DNA of 64,000 nucleotides from Pseudoxanthomonas sp. GM95. GTDB taxonomy: Bacteria; Pseudomonadota; Gammaproteobacteria; Xanthomonadales; Xanthomonadaceae. Every line of letters starts with the position of its first letter. Position 1 is the first letter of the stretch. Location: positions 372,001-436,000 of the forward strand of contig NZ_FOAX01000001.1 in assembly GCF_900109775.1 (NCBI RefSeq). Reading direction: 5' to 3'. Both the position numbers and the translations under genes were made by a program. The notes below the pieces were generated by a model that saw nothing but the letters and a program-made list of their open reading frames with translations, did no database searches and was not told the origin of the DNA. This document shows positions 35,600 to 45,191 of this stretch, in pieces.

Positions 35600-36685
35600 A
35601 TGCCACGTCTGCTTCCTGCGCCAGATACCGACCAGACCACGCGCGACCAGCGTTTCGTCCGCCGCATGCATCGCATGCGCATGCTGGGCGTGGTCCTTAC
35701 CGCGTTGCCGATCATCGCCCACTTGTCGCAGGCGCCGACCAGCGTCGCGATCTGGTTTGCGCTCGCGCTCAACGTGCTGGCCTGGCCGCATGTGGCCTGG
35801 CTGCTCGCGCGGCGCGCCAAGCGTCCGGCCAGCGCCGAACTCTGGAACCTGACCCTCGACGGTGCCGCTGGCGGCTTCTGGATGGCGATGCTGCAGCTCA
35901 GCGCGCTGCCGTGCGTGCTGATGGCCTCGATCCTGTTGTCCGACCGCTATGCAGCCGGCGGCTGGCCGCTGGTGCGCCGGGCTGCGGCGGCGCTGGGCAG
36001 CGCCTTGCTGGTGACGCTGGTCGCGCGCGGCGGCGCGGTGGATTTTTCGGTGAGCGAACGGGTGATCTACGCCTGCCTGCCGCTGCTGGGCATTTACCCG
36101 CTGGCGCTGAGCATCCTGGGTCGGCGCCTGGCGGTGCGCGTGGCCAAGCAGAACCGCCAGCTCGCCTCCTTCGGCCTGCTCGGCGCCAAGGGCGAGCTGC
36201 CCACGCGCCAGCGCCTGAGCGAACAGGCCGCGGCCTTCGTGCGCACGCCGGTGGTGGACAACCAGCACGCGGCCTTCATGGTCGTGTGCCTGGATCAGGG
36301 TGCGAGCGTGGACAGTCGCTATGGCGCGGCGGTCGGCGACGTCGTCCGCGCGGCACTGACCGACATCGTGCGCGAGACCGCGCGCAATGCCGGCGTGCCG
36401 GCACGCTGGTCCGGTGACGAATTCGCCCTGCTGCTGCCGCGCACCGACGCCGATCTGGCCACCTCGATCGGCGAGCTGGTGCGGATGAAGGTGCGCCAGG
36501 TGACGCTGGAAGAACACCCGCAGGTCTACTGCACCGCCAGCGTCGGCGTGGCCATCTGGCCCGGCCGCTGGAGCGGCGCCGGCGACTGGATCAAGGGCGC
36601 CGAAGGCGCGATGCAGCAGGCCCGTCGCCAGGGCGGCGATCGCGTGTACGTGGCGCGGCCGTTTCCTTCGTTGCGGGCGTCCTGA
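35600..36685 (+). CDS. MASE2-GGDEF protein, probable diguanylate cyclase
   Basis: A 361-residue membrane protein. The N-terminal half is a MASE2-type sensor with four to five hydrophobic helices, starting FVRRMHRMRMLGVVLTALPI. The C-terminal half is a GGDEF domain that would make cyclic di-GMP from two GTP. Its signature reads WSGDEFALLLP (SGDEF at 271-275), a Ser replacing the first Gly; the first metal Asp is kept in VCLDQG and VGDVV resembles the usual substrate loop. No RxxD inhibitory site is seen before the signature. The ATG at 35600 is chosen over 35561 because it precedes the basic start typical of the family. Activity needs testing given the altered motif. Confidence 0.86.
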   Translation: MPRLLPAPDTDQTTRDQRFVRRMHRMRMLGVVLTALPIIAHLSQAPTSVAIWFALALNVLAWPHVAWLLARRAKRPASAELWNLTLDGAAGGFWMAMLQLSALPCVLMASILLSDRYAAGGWPLVRRAAAALGSALLVTLVARGGAVDFSVSERVIYACLPLLGIYPLALSILGRRLAVRVAKQNRQLASFGLLGAKGELPTRQRLSEQAAAFVRTPVVDNQHAAFMVVCLDQGASVDSRYGAAVGDVVRAALTDIVRETARNAGVPARWSGDEFALLLPRTDADLATSIGELVRMKVRQVTLEEHPQVYCTASVGVAIWPGRWSGAGDWIKGAEGAMQQARRQGGDRVYVARPFPSLRAS

Positions 36686-36740
36686 GCGAATGCGGATACC
36701 TGCGAGGCAGCTTCGGCGCATCGCATGGCGTGAACGAAAA

Positions 36741-36762
36741 ACGGGCGCCTCGCGGCGCCCGT
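36741..36762. terminator. Intrinsic terminator after ahcY
   Basis: ACGGGCGCC and GGCGCCCGT form a 9-bp stem with loop TCGC. A-rich and T-rich flanks (AAAA/TTTT) on both sides let it terminate both ahcY and the convergent GGDEF gene. Confidence 0.9.
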
Positions 36763-36793
36763 TTTCATTTCGCTGCGATACAACGCAGGCCGA

Positions 36794-38236
36794 TCAGTAG
36801 CGGTAGTGATCCGGCTTGTACGGGCCGGCCACGTTCACGCCCAGGTAGTCGGCCTGGTCCTTGCTCAGCGTGGTCAGCTTCACGCCGATCTTTTCCAGGT
36901 GCAGGCGCGCGACTTCCTCATCCAGCTGCTTGGGCAGGCGGTAGACGGTCTTCTCGTACACGTCCTTGTTGGCCCACAGGTCGATCTGCGCCAAGGTCTG
37001 GTTGGCGAACGAGTTGGACATCACGAAGCTCGGATGGCCCGTCGCGCAACCCAGGTTGACCAGGCGGCCTTCGGCCAGCAGGAAGATCGCGTTGCCGTTG
37101 GCGAACACGAACTTGTCCACCTGCGGCTTGATGTTGATGCGCTCAGCGCCGGAGGCGTACAGCGCGTCGACCTGGATCTCGTTGTCGAAGTGGCCGATGT
37201 TGCAGACGATGGCCTGGTCCTTCATCGCCTTCATGTGCTCGAGGGTGATGATGTCCTTGTTGCCGGTGGTGGTGACGTAGATGTCGGCCTGGCCCAGGCT
37301 GTCTTCGACGGTGTTGACCTCGAAGCCTTCCATCGCTGCCTGCAGGGCGCAGATCGGGTCGATTTCGGTGACGATCACGCGGGCACCGTAGGCACGCAGC
37401 GAGTGCGCCGAACCCTTGCCCACGTCGCCGTAGCCGCAGACCACGGCGACCTTGCCGGCCAGCATCACGTCCATCGCACGCTTGAGGCCGTCGGCCAGCG
37501 ACTCGCGGCAGCCGTAGAGGTTGTCGAACTTGGACTTGGTGACCGAGTCGTTGACGTTGATCGCAGGCACCAGCAGCTTGCCGGCCTCGGCGATCTGGTA
37601 CAGGCGGTGCACGCCGGTGGTGGTCTCTTCCGAGACGCCCCTCCAGTCGGCGACCACGCGGGTCCAGTAACCCGGACGCTCAACGGCCACGCGCTTGAGC
37701 AGGGCCTTGATCACGCCTTCCTCGTGCGAGGACGCCGGCTCGTCGACCCACTTGGAGCCGTTCTCCAGCTCATAGCCCTTGTGGATCAGCAGGGTCACGT
37801 CGCCGCCGTCGTCCACCACCAGCTCCGGGCCGGTCTGGGTGCCGTCGGCCAGGGTGAAGGTCAGCGCGTCCAGGGTGCAGTCCCAATACTCTTCCAGGGT
37901 CTCGCCCTTCCAGGCGAACACCGGGGTGCCGGTCGCGGCGATCGCCGCGGCGGCGTGGTCCTGGGTGGAGAAGATGTTGCACGAGGCCCAGCGCACGTCG
38001 GCGCCGATGTCCTTCAGCGTTTCGATCAACACCGCGGTCTGGATGGTCATGTGCAGCGAGCCGGTCACGCGCACGCCGGCCAGCGGCTTGGTGGTGGCGT
38101 GCTTCTTGCGGATCGACATCAGGCCGGGCATTTCGTGCTCGGCGATGTCCAGCTCCTTGCGGCCCCAATCGGCCAGGGAGATGTCGGCGACCTTGTAATC
38201 GCCGTCGGTGGAAAAGGTCTTCAGTTGCGCATTCAT
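36794..38236 (-). CDS. ahcY: Adenosylhomocysteinase (S-adenosylhomocysteine hydrolase)
   Basis: A 480-residue NAD-dependent enzyme that splits S-adenosylhomocysteine to adenosine and homocysteine, relieving product inhibition of methyltransferases. Blocks include [34 protein letters not shown], the catalytic Lys/Asp region [16 protein letters not shown], the NAD site [12 protein letters not shown], and the C-terminal KPDHYRY that closes over NAD of the neighbouring subunit. GGAG lies nine bases before the ATG at 38236; the open frame extends to 38335 but runs through the riboswitch. A SAH riboswitch and a -10 box lie directly upstream, so expression should rise with its substrate. Confidence 0.98.
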   Translation of the reverse strand: MNAQLKTFSTDGDYKVADISLADWGRKELDIAEHEMPGLMSIRKKHATTKPLAGVRVTGSLHMTIQTAVLIETLKDIGADVRWASCNIFSTQDHAAAAIAATGTPVFAWKGETLEEYWDCTLDALTFTLADGTQTGPELVVDDGGDVTLLIHKGYELENGSKWVDEPASSHEEGVIKALLKRVAVERPGYWTRVVADWRGVSEETTTGVHRLYQIAEAGKLLVPAINVNDSVTKSKFDNLYGCRESLADGLKRAMDVMLAGKVAVVCGYGDVGKGSAHSLRAYGARVIVTEIDPICALQAAMEGFEVNTVEDSLGQADIYVTTTGNKDIITLEHMKAMKDQAIVCNIGHFDNEIQVDALYASGAERINIKPQVDKFVFANGNAIFLLAEGRLVNLGCATGHPSFVMSNSFANQTLAQIDLWANKDVYEKTVYRLPKQLDEEVARLHLEKIGVKLTTLSKDQADYLGVNVAGPYKPDHYRY

Positions 38237-38280
38237 GCAGATGGCTCCGGTCAAGGGCGAGGGAAAAGCTCGCGGTTGCC

Positions 38281-38360
38281 GGGCGCCGTTGCACGTGGGA
38301 ATCGCCGAGCCTGGCCTGGTGGCGTGCCTTGGCACGGACCGGGTCGCAGCGCCCCTCGAC
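38281..38360 (-). promoter_or_regulatory. S-adenosylhomocysteine (SAH) riboswitch
   Basis: The ahcY leader matches the known SAH aptamer. On the minus strand it reads GAGGGGCGCTGCGACC, then a perfect hairpin CGTGCC-AA-GGCACG, then GGCCAGGCTCGG, and finally AACGGCGCCC. CGAG (38358-38355) pairs with CTCG (38309-38306) as P1, and GGGCGC (38354-38349) pairs with GCGCCC (38286-38281) as the pseudoknot. This class is an activator: SAH binding exposes the downstream gene's expression signals. It starts within a few bases of the expected transcription start. Confidence 0.92.
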
Positions 38361-38369
38361 GAGCGGCGC

Positions 38370-38375
38370 AGTATA
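38370..38375 (-). promoter_or_regulatory. -10 box of the ahcY promoter
   Basis: TATACT on the minus strand (five of six consensus matches) places the transcription start near 38363, exactly at the 5' edge of the riboswitch. No good -35 is visible, so the promoter may need an activator or be weak. Confidence 0.5.
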
Positions 38376-38461
38376 TCGCCGCCACCAAAGTCGAGGCATG
38401 AATACGTCCGCCTTGCAGTAGGCTTGGCGTCCCCCAGCGATCGGTCAATGTGGTCTACGCG

Positions 38462-41191
38462 ATGAATTCATCTGCAACTGTGTCGGCATCGTCCTCGATC
38501 TCCGAATTTGCAACGCCCGACCTGCCGCTGCGCGACGATGTGCGCCGGCTGGGCGCGCTGGTCGGCGACATGCTGGCCGAGCAGGTCTCGCCGGATTTCC
38601 TGGCGCAGGTCGAGGCGATCCGCACCGCGGCCATCGCCCGCCGCCAGAAAGGCGAAACCACCGAGCAACTCGCATCCACCCTGGCCGGCATGGACGCAGA
38701 GGAAGCCGAGGCGCTGATCCGCGCGTTCAGCGCCTACTTCCAGGTGGTCAACATCGCCGAACGCGTGCATCGCATCCGCCGCCGCCGCGACTACCAGCGC
38801 AAGGGCGATGCGCCGCAGCCCGAAGGCCTGCACGCCAGCCTGCGCAAGCTCAAAGAGCAGGGCGTCGACCTGGCCGAAGCCACGCGCTGGCTGGAAAAGA
38901 TCGACCTGGAGCCGGTGTTCACCGCGCACCCGACCGAAGCGGTGCGCCGGGCGCTGCTGGAAAAGGAACAGCTGATGGTCGCCAGCCTGGTCGCCGGCCT
39001 GGACGGCAGCCGCACACCGGGCGAGGCGGCCACCGATGCCGCGCGCTTCCGCATGGCGCTGACCGCGGCGTGGCAGACCGCCGACTCCTCGCCGGTGCGG
39101 CCGACCGTGGCCGATGAGCGCGAGCACGTCGGCTTCTACCTGACCGAGGTGCTGTATCGCGTGGTGCCGGTGTTCTACGAATCGCTGGAACACGCCTTCG
39201 ACGAGACCTACGGCAGTGCGCCGGAGCTGCCGCGCGTGCTGCGCTTCGGCACCTGGGTCGGCGGCGACATGGACGGCAACCCGAACGTGGACGCCACCAC
39301 CATCGCCGCGACCCTGCGCGCGCAGCGCCAGGCGGTGCTGGAGCGGTATCTGAAGGAGCTCTGGCAGCTGGCCAGCCTGTTGAGCCAGTCGACCACGCTG
39401 GTGCCGGTCAGCGATGCGCTGCAGGCGCGTTTGGCGCAGTACCAGGCGGCGATGCCGCAGGCCGCGGCGCGCTCGCGCCCGCGCCATGCCGACATGCCGT
39501 ATCGCCTGCTCAACGACCTGATGCGCGCGCGCCTGCGCGCCACCCTGGAGGAAGGCCCGGACAGCTACGCCTCGCCGGCCGAATTCGCCGAGGACGTGCA
39601 GCTGATCCTGGACAGCCTGGAAGCGCACAAGGGCCTGCATGCCGGCTGGTTCGCGGTGCGCCGCCTGCAGTGGCGCGTGCGCACCTTCGGCTTCCACCTG
39701 GCGCGGTTGGACGTGCGCCAGGAATCCAGCGTGCACGGCCGCGCCGTGGCCGCCGCGCTCGGCGATGGCGGCTGGGACGCGCATGACGCGCTCGCACGCG
39801 CCACGCTGCTGCAGCCTTATGCCTCGGGCGAACAGACGCTGCCGGCCAGCGAGGACGAAGGCAATCCGCGCCTGGATGCGGTGTTCGCCGCATTGAGCGA
39901 AGCGCGCCGCCTGCATGGCGCCGATGCGCTGGGCGCCTACATCATCTCGATGGCGCACAGCCGCGCCGACGTGCTCACCGTGCTGGCGCTGGCGCGTCGC
40001 GGTGGCCTGGTCGACGACCACGGCGATGTGCCGCTGGATATCGCGCCCTTGTTTGAAACCGTCGACGACCTGCGCCACGGCCCGGAGGTCCTGCGCGACC
40101 TGGCCGCCGACCCGGTCTACCGCAAGCACCTCGCCGCGCGCGGCGATACCCAGATGGTGATGCTGGGCTATTCGGACAGCGGCAAGGACGGCGGCACCAC
40201 CGCTTCGCGCTGGGGCCTGCAGCGCGGCCAGGTGGAACTGCTGGAGGCCGCGCAGGAACTCGGCATCAAGCTGACCTTCTTCCACGGCCGCGGTGGTTCG
40301 ATCAGCCGTGGTGGCGGCAAGACCACGCGTGCGGTCGATGCGTCGCCGCGCGGCAGCGTCGATGGCCGCCTGCGCGTGACCGAGCAGGGTGAAGTGATCC
40401 ACCGCAAGTACGGCATCCGCGCGCTGGCGGTGCGTTCGCTGGAGCAGTCACTGGGCGCGGTCATGGTCTCCAGCATCCGCCCGCGTGCCGCCGAACCGCG
40501 CGAAGCGCAGTGGCGCAAGATCATGGACACCGTCTCCAGGGCCAGCAATCGCGCCTACCTGGACTTCGTCGGTGCCAAGGGCTTCATGGATTACTTCCGC
40601 ACGGCCACGCCGATCGACGTGATCGAGCGCATGACGCTGGGGTCGCGCCCGTCGCGCCGGCTGGGCCAGGACGCGGCGCTGGATAACCTGCGCGCGATCC
40701 CGTGGGTGTTCGGCTGGAGCCAGGCGCGCGCCACGATTCCCGGCTGGTACGGCGTGGGCAGCGGCCTGGCCGCGGCGGTGGAAGAATTCGGCGAAGAAGC
40801 GGTGCGCGAAATGGGTCGCGACTGGCCGTTCGTGCGCACCTTCCTGGACGACATCGCGATGGTGCTGGCCAAGGGCGACCTGGGCATCGCGGCGCTGTTC
40901 TCGCAGCTTTCGGGCGAGCTGCACGGCCAGTTCTTCCCGAAGATCGAAGCCGAACACGAACTCACCCGCCACTGGCTGCTGCGTTTGAATGGCGCCGACT
41001 CGCTGCTGCAGCACGACCAGCGCCTGGCGTTGTCGATCCGCCTGCGCAATCCCTACATCGATCCGATGAGCCTGCTGCAGGTCGACCTGCTCAAGCGCTG
41101 GCGCGCGGCCGGCCGCGAGGACGACGCGCTGCTGCGCGCGCTGGTGGCCAGCGTCAACGGCGTGTCGCAAGGCGTGCAGAACACCGGCTGA
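38462..41191 (+). CDS. ppc: Phosphoenolpyruvate carboxylase
   Basis: A 909-residue anaplerotic enzyme that carboxylates phosphoenolpyruvate with bicarbonate to give oxaloacetate. It contains the catalytic His region [12 protein letters not shown], the substrate region [16 protein letters not shown], the active-site signature [13 protein letters not shown], the Gly-rich loop [14 protein letters not shown], and the canonical C-terminus [12 protein letters not shown] that binds feedback inhibitors such as aspartate. The Ser-rich N-terminus ([12 protein letters not shown]) is short. The ATG at 38462 is preferred over the in-frame start at 38450. Its promoter must lie in the 225 bp shared with ahcY. 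Confidence 0.98.
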   Translation: MNSSATVSASSSISEFATPDLPLRDDVRRLGALVGDMLAEQVSPDFLAQVEAIRTAAIARRQKGETTEQLASTLAGMDAEEAEALIRAFSAYFQVVNIAERVHRIRRRRDYQRKGDAPQPEGLHASLRKLKEQGVDLAEATRWLEKIDLEPVFTAHPTEAVRRALLEKEQLMVASLVAGLDGSRTPGEAATDAARFRMALTAAWQTADSSPVRPTVADEREHVGFYLTEVLYRVVPVFYESLEHAFDETYGSAPELPRVLRFGTWVGGDMDGNPNVDATTIAATLRAQRQAVLERYLKELWQLASLLSQSTTLVPVSDALQARLAQYQAAMPQAAARSRPRHADMPYRLLNDLMRARLRATLEEGPDSYASPAEFAEDVQLILDSLEAHKGLHAGWFAVRRLQWRVRTFGFHLARLDVRQESSVHGRAVAAALGDGGWDAHDALARATLLQPYASGEQTLPASEDEGNPRLDAVFAALSEARRLHGADALGAYIISMAHSRADVLTVLALARRGGLVDDHGDVPLDIAPLFETVDDLRHGPEVLRDLAADPVYRKHLAARGDTQMVMLGYSDSGKDGGTTASRWGLQRGQVELLEAAQELGIKLTFFHGRGGSISRGGGKTTRAVDASPRGSVDGRLRVTEQGEVIHRKYGIRALAVRSLEQSLGAVMVSSIRPRAAEPREAQWRKIMDTVSRASNRAYLDFVGAKGFMDYFRTATPIDVIERMTLGSRPSRRLGQDAALDNLRAIPWVFGWSQARATIPGWYGVGSGLAAAVEEFGEEAVREMGRDWPFVRTFLDDIAMVLAKGDLGIAALFSQLSGELHGQFFPKIEAEHELTRHWLLRLNGADSLLQHDQRLALSIRLRNPYIDPMSLLQVDLLKRWRAAGREDDALLRALVASVNGVSQGVQNTG

Positions 41192-41210
41192 TGGCACAGG
41201 ACCGATCGCC

Positions 41211-41627
41211 ATGCGTTACCGGGTAACGGTGTTCGATCCCGCGGTCGCACCGCGGACGGCGGCGGGTTTCCTGACATGGACGCGGGTGCCGACCTGGACC
41301 GAACACAACGCCAGCGATCCAGGCGCGACGATGCTCGAGCTGCTCGCGTATCTGCGCGAGGCGCAGCGGCAGTTCCCGATGGACGAGGGCGTGCGCCCGG
41401 CACTACGTTCCGGCCAGCACGTGCTGGTCGAGCACCAGGTCGCCCGGGACCAGATCCAGCTGGTGTTCGAGACCGATGACGTGCGTGCGCTGTCCGCGCA
41501 ATTGCAGGGCCTGGCCACGCAGCATCACGTGGGCTTCTACGAGATCAGCGTTGGTGACGCTGCGCCGGTGCTGGACCCACCCAAGGCAATGCTGCCTGCA
41601 CGCAAGCCCTGGTGGAAGCGCTGGTAA
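41211..41627 (+). CDS. Hypothetical protein
   Basis: A 138-residue protein I do not recognise. It begins MRYRVTVFDPAVAPRTAAGF and ends in a basic, Trp-rich tail (ARKPWWKRW). There is no signal peptide or membrane helix. An alternating charged/hydrophobic pattern (HQVARDQIQLVFETDDVRAL) suggests an alpha/beta fold. AGGA lies eight bases before the ATG, and the gene starts 19 bp after ppc, so it is probably cotranscribed with ppc. A REPIN-like repeat follows it. No function is assigned. Confidence 0.7.
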   Translation: MRYRVTVFDPAVAPRTAAGFLTWTRVPTWTEHNASDPGATMLELLAYLREAQRQFPMDEGVRPALRSGQHVLVEHQVARDQIQLVFETDDVRALSAQLQGLATQHHVGFYEISVGDAAPVLDPPKAMLPARKPWWKRW

Positions 41628-41648
41628 CTCCCTGCGCTGGCGGGTGTT

Positions 41649-41716
41649 GTGGGAGCCGCTTCAGCGGCGATGAGGCCTTGCCGGACACGCCCGATCACCG
41701 ATGAATCGGCTCCCAC
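41649..41716. repeat. REPIN-like inverted repeat, copy 3
   Basis: Left arm GTGGGAGCCGCTTCAGCGGC and right arm ATGAATCGGCTCCCAC, in the convergent gap between the ppc-linked hypothetical gene and the aldo/keto reductase. The right arm is more diverged than in copies 1 and 2. Confidence 0.75.
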
Positions 41717-41736
41717 AAGATGCGCCGCTTGCCCAT

Positions 41737-41764
41737 AAAAAAGCCGCCCGGAGGCGGCTTTTTT
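41737..41764. terminator. Intrinsic terminator after the aldo/keto reductase
   Basis: AAAAAAGCCGCC and GGCGGCTTTTTT pair around CGGA. It lies just past the reductase stop and is symmetrical, so it can serve both convergent transcripts. Confidence 0.9.
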
Positions 41765-41780
41765 GGCCCAACTGCGCGGA

Positions 41781-42608
41781 TCAGTTGAGTTCGGACGGAT
41801 CCGGGCCGCGGCGCTTGCCGGCATCCAGGCTGGCGATGGCGGCCATGTCCTCGTTGCTGAGCTTGAAGTCGAACACGTCGATGTTCTCCTTGATGCGCGC
41901 CGGCGTGACTGACTTCGGGAAGACCACGCAGCCCAGCTGGATGTGCCAGCGCAGGATCACCTGGGCGGCGGTCTTGCCGTGGCGCGCGCCAATGTCCTTG
42001 AGGATCGGGTTTTCCAGCAGCTCGCCGCCCTGGGCGATCGGGCTCCAGGATTCGGTCAGGATGCCGTGGGTCTGGTGGTAGTCGCGCAGGGCGCGCTGCT
42101 GCAGCAGCGGATGCAGCTCGATCTGGTTGACCGCCGGCATGACGCCTGTGGCGGCGACGATGTGCTCGATGTCCTCGACGCGGAAGTTGGACACGCCGAT
42201 CGACTTGACCTTGCCGGCGTCGCGCGCGGCGATCAGCGCCTTCCAGCTGTCGATGAACTTGCCGTTGGCCGGGCACGGCCAGTGGATCAGGTACAGGTCG
42301 ACGTAATCGAGCTTGAGCTTGGCCAGGCTGGTGTCCAGCGCCTTGAGCGCGCTGTCGTAGCCCTGGTCGGCGTTCCACAGCTTGGTGGTGATGAACAGCT
42401 GGTCGCGCGGAATGCCGGACGCGGCGATCGCCTGGCCGACGCCCTCCTCGTTGCCGTAGATGGCGGCGGCGTCGATGTGGCGGTAGCCCAGCTTGAAGGC
42501 CTCGCCCACGACACGGGCGGTTTCATCGGCAGGGGTCTGCCACACGCCCAGGCCGAACTGCGGAATGGTGCGGCCGTCGAGCATTTCGAGGAAGGGAACA
42601 GATGACAT
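41781..42608 (-). CDS. Aldo/keto reductase (AKR5-like)
   Basis: A 275-residue NADPH-dependent reductase with the TIM-barrel AKR fold, similar to 2,5-diketo-D-gluconate reductases (DkgA/DkgB) that also reduce methylglyoxal and other aldehydes. Signatures are GLGVWQTP, the catalytic GYRHIDAAAIYGNEEGVG (Asp and Tyr), the Lys of FITTKLWN, the His of LYLIHWP, and the C-terminal cofactor site VFPKSVTPARIKENIDVFDF. It is a single gene transcribed leftward with its own terminator. The physiological substrate is not shown by context. Confidence 0.93.
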   Translation of the reverse strand: MSSVPFLEMLDGRTIPQFGLGVWQTPADETARVVGEAFKLGYRHIDAAAIYGNEEGVGQAIAASGIPRDQLFITTKLWNADQGYDSALKALDTSLAKLKLDYVDLYLIHWPCPANGKFIDSWKALIAARDAGKVKSIGVSNFRVEDIEHIVAATGVMPAVNQIELHPLLQQRALRDYHQTHGILTESWSPIAQGGELLENPILKDIGARHGKTAAQVILRWHIQLGCVVFPKSVTPARIKENIDVFDFKLSNEDMAAIASLDAGKRRGPDPSELN

Positions 42609-42632
42609 GGCATGGCCTCGCGATAACGTGGA

Positions 42633-42666
42633 AAACAGACCGCCCAGTGTAGGCGGCGGCCTGTTT
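42633..42666 (-). terminator. Probable terminator after uup
   Basis: On the minus strand AAACAGGCCGCC and GGCGGTCTGTTT pair with one mismatch around an ACTG-type loop. The stem's 3' side supplies a short T-run. It lies between the uup stop and the reductase start. Confidence 0.6.
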
Positions 42667-42725
42667 GCGTCATGCCAATGCGTGGTGCGCCGCGCAGAAC
42701 AGCGTGTTTCCGCGCGGCCGGTGGC

Positions 42726-44630
42726 TCAGCCGTCCAGCGCGCTCCAGCGGGCGTAGGCAGTTTCCAGCTGGGCGTTGAGCGCGGCCAGGGCCTCGTTCTC
42801 GGCCACGATCGTGGCGCTGTCCTGCTGGAAGAACGCCGGCTGGCCCATCGCTGCGGTGCGCGCGGCGATGTCGGTTTCCAGCTGTTCGATCCGGGCCGGC
42901 AGCTGCTCCAGCTCGCGCTGGTCCTTGAAGCTGAGCTTCTTCTTTGGTGCGGCGGGTTCGGCCGGGGCGGAGGCTGCGGCGGCGTTGGCGGCAATCACCT
43001 GTTCCTGCGGGGTGCGGTCGGTGATGACGCCGGCGCTGTCGAAACCAGCGCGGCCACGCGGGCGTTGGCGCAACCAGTCGTTGTAGCCGCCGATGTAATC
43101 GCCGACGCGCCCGCCACCTTCCAGCACAAGGGTGCTGGTGACCACGTTATCGATGAAGTCGCGGTCATGGCTGACCAGCAGCAGCGTGCCCTTGTAGTCG
43201 GCCAGCAGCTCTTCCAGCAGCTCCAGGGTTTCCACGTCCAGGTCGTTGGTCGGTTCGTCCATCACCAGCAGGTTGGACGGCTGCGAGAACAGCTTGGCCA
43301 GCAGCAGACGGTTGCGCTCGCCGCCGGACAGGCGGGTGATCGGCGCGCGTGCGCGTTCGGGCGAGAACAGGAAATCCTGCAGGTAGCCGATGATGTGCTT
43401 GCGGCTGCCGTTGACCTCGACGAAGTCGGTGCCCTGGGCGACGTTTTCCAGCGCGTTGCGGGTCTCGTCCAGCTGGCTGCGGTGCTGGTCGAAGTAGGCG
43501 ATCTGCAGGTTGGTGCCGGTCTCCACCTCGCCCATCTGCGGGGCCAGCTCGCCCAGCAGGATCTTGAGCAGGGTCGACTTGCCCGAACCGTTCGGACCGA
43601 TGATGCCCACGCGGTCGCCGCGCATGATGTTGACGCTGACATCGTCCAGCAGGGTGCGGCCGGCGTAGATCTGGGTGATGTGCTCGGCGCTGATGACCTT
43701 CTTGCCGGAGGCCTGCGCATTGGAGGTTTCCATGCGCACGTTGCCGGTCAGGTCGCGGCGCTCCGAACGCTCGCGGCGCATCGCCTTCAGGGCAGTGACG
43801 CGGCCTTCGTTGCGGGTGCGGCGGGCCTTGATACCCTGGCGGATCCAGACTTCTTCCTGGGCCAGCAGCTTGTCGAAGCGCGCGTTTTCCTGCGCCTCGG
43901 CGTGCAGGCGTTCCTCGCGGCGGCGCAGGTAGTTGTCGTAGTCGCCCGGCCAGCTGGTGACCTGGCCGCGGTCGATCTCGACGATGCGCGTGGCCAGGTT
44001 GCGCAGGAAGCTGCGGTCGTGGGTGATGAAGATCAGGCTGCCTTCGAACGACTTGAGGAAGCCTTCGAGCCAGTCGATGGCTTCGATGTCCAGGTGGTTG
44101 GTCGGCTCGTCCAGCAGCAGGATGTCCGGCTTGCGCACCAGCGCCTGGGCCAGCAGCACCCGGCGCTTCATGCCGCCGGAGAGTGCGGCGAAATCGGCAT
44201 CGCCGTCCAGCTCCAGCCGGTCCAGCGTGGCCTGCACGCGGGTATCCAGATCCCAGGCGTTGTGGGCCTCGATCTGGGTCTGGGCGCGGCCCATGGCGTC
44301 CATGTCGCCCTCGTGCAGGGCGTGGTGGTAGTCGGCCAGCATCTTGCCGAGCGCGCCTAGCCCTTCGGCGACCACGTCGAAGATGGTGCCCGAGGTGTCC
44401 TGCGGGACCTCCTGGGCCATGCGCGCGACCACCGCGCCTGAGCGCAGGCGGATTTCGCCGTCGTCAGGCGTGATGTCGCCGGCGATCAGCTTCATCAGGG
44501 TGGACTTGCCGGCACCGTTGCGGCCGACGATGCAGACGCGTTCGCCGGATTCGATGGAAAGCTCGACCTGTTCGAGCAGCAGCGGGCCGCCGACGCTGTA
44601 GTCGAGGCGCTGGAGTTGCAGTAGGGACAT
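42726..44630 (-). CDS. uup: ABC-F ATPase Uup
   Basis: A 634-residue soluble ATPase of the ABC-F class, which binds the ribosome or affects DNA stability rather than transporting. The first cassette has Walker A GRNGAGKST (36-44), LSGGMKRR and LLLDEPTNHLD. An inter-cassette linker rich in Arg and Glu (RREERLHAEAQENARFDKLL) follows. The second cassette has GPNGSGKST, LSGGERNR and LVMDEPTNDLD. The C-terminal region contains a predicted coiled coil (QRELEQLPARIEQLETDIAA), the DNA-binding feature that distinguishes Uup from its relatives. It is monocistronic and divergent from the gene at 44676. Confidence 0.93.
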   Translation of the reverse strand: MSLLQLQRLDYSVGGPLLLEQVELSIESGERVCIVGRNGAGKSTLMKLIAGDITPDDGEIRLRSGAVVARMAQEVPQDTSGTIFDVVAEGLGALGKMLADYHHALHEGDMDAMGRAQTQIEAHNAWDLDTRVQATLDRLELDGDADFAALSGGMKRRVLLAQALVRKPDILLLDEPTNHLDIEAIDWLEGFLKSFEGSLIFITHDRSFLRNLATRIVEIDRGQVTSWPGDYDNYLRRREERLHAEAQENARFDKLLAQEEVWIRQGIKARRTRNEGRVTALKAMRRERSERRDLTGNVRMETSNAQASGKKVISAEHITQIYAGRTLLDDVSVNIMRGDRVGIIGPNGSGKSTLLKILLGELAPQMGEVETGTNLQIAYFDQHRSQLDETRNALENVAQGTDFVEVNGSRKHIIGYLQDFLFSPERARAPITRLSGGERNRLLLAKLFSQPSNLLVMDEPTNDLDVETLELLEELLADYKGTLLLVSHDRDFIDNVVTSTLVLEGGGRVGDYIGGYNDWLRQRPRGRAGFDSAGVITDRTPQEQVIAANAAAASAPAEPAAPKKKLSFKDQRELEQLPARIEQLETDIAARTAAMGQPAFFQQDSATIVAENEALAALNAQLETAYARWSALDG

Positions 44631-44675
44631 GCGACCATTGTAGCCGGGGCCATCACATCAAAGCCGGAACATCGA

Positions 44676-45191
44676 ATGTCGCAAGGCGGGGACACTGCAC
44701 GCAGACTGTCGCGCTGGGCCGGTTTTGGAATGTTGGCGTGCGCGCTGGGGTTCGGCGGGCTCTATCTGGCGCTGTTCCTGCGCGACAACGCCGCGCCGCC
44801 CGTGGCCCTGCCGGCCGCGCCGACGACGCCGGATGGGCGCTTCGCCCACGCCACCACGTTCTGCCGGATCACCGCCGACCGGGTGGTGGTGCGCGGCTGG
44901 GCAGTGCGCAAAGGGACGGGCTGGCCGCTGACCCATAACCGGGTGGTGATGCGCCTGGCCGATGGCCGCGGCGTGGCGCTGGACACGGCGATGCTGGACA
45001 GCAAGGACATGGCCGACACGATCCACGCGGCCACCGACGATACGCGCACCTATTACGCGGCGCGCTTTGTTGCCTCGCTCAACCTCCGGGTTGCCGGGCT
45101 GGACGCGCGCGGCGCGCGGCTGTTCCTGGACTGGCACGAGGGACAGGTGCGCGCGCTGCTGCCGCTGGATTGCGTGGGGAACGCGCCATGA
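44676..45191 (+). CDS. Hypothetical membrane-anchored protein
   Basis: A 171-residue protein with one N-terminal membrane helix (WAGFGMLACALGFGGLYLAL) and a periplasmic domain of about 125 residues. The soluble part has two cysteines (TTFCRITADRVVVRGWAV and LPLDCVGNAP) that may pair. I do not recognise a family. Its stop overlaps the next gene's ATG by four bases (ATGA), so the two are coupled and may form a membrane complex. Confidence 0.75.
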   Translation: MSQGGDTARRLSRWAGFGMLACALGFGGLYLALFLRDNAAPPVALPAAPTTPDGRFAHATTFCRITADRVVVRGWAVRKGTGWPLTHNRVVMRLADGRGVALDTAMLDSKDMADTIHAATDDTRTYYAARFVASLNLRVAGLDARGARLFLDWHEGQVRALLPLDCVGNAP

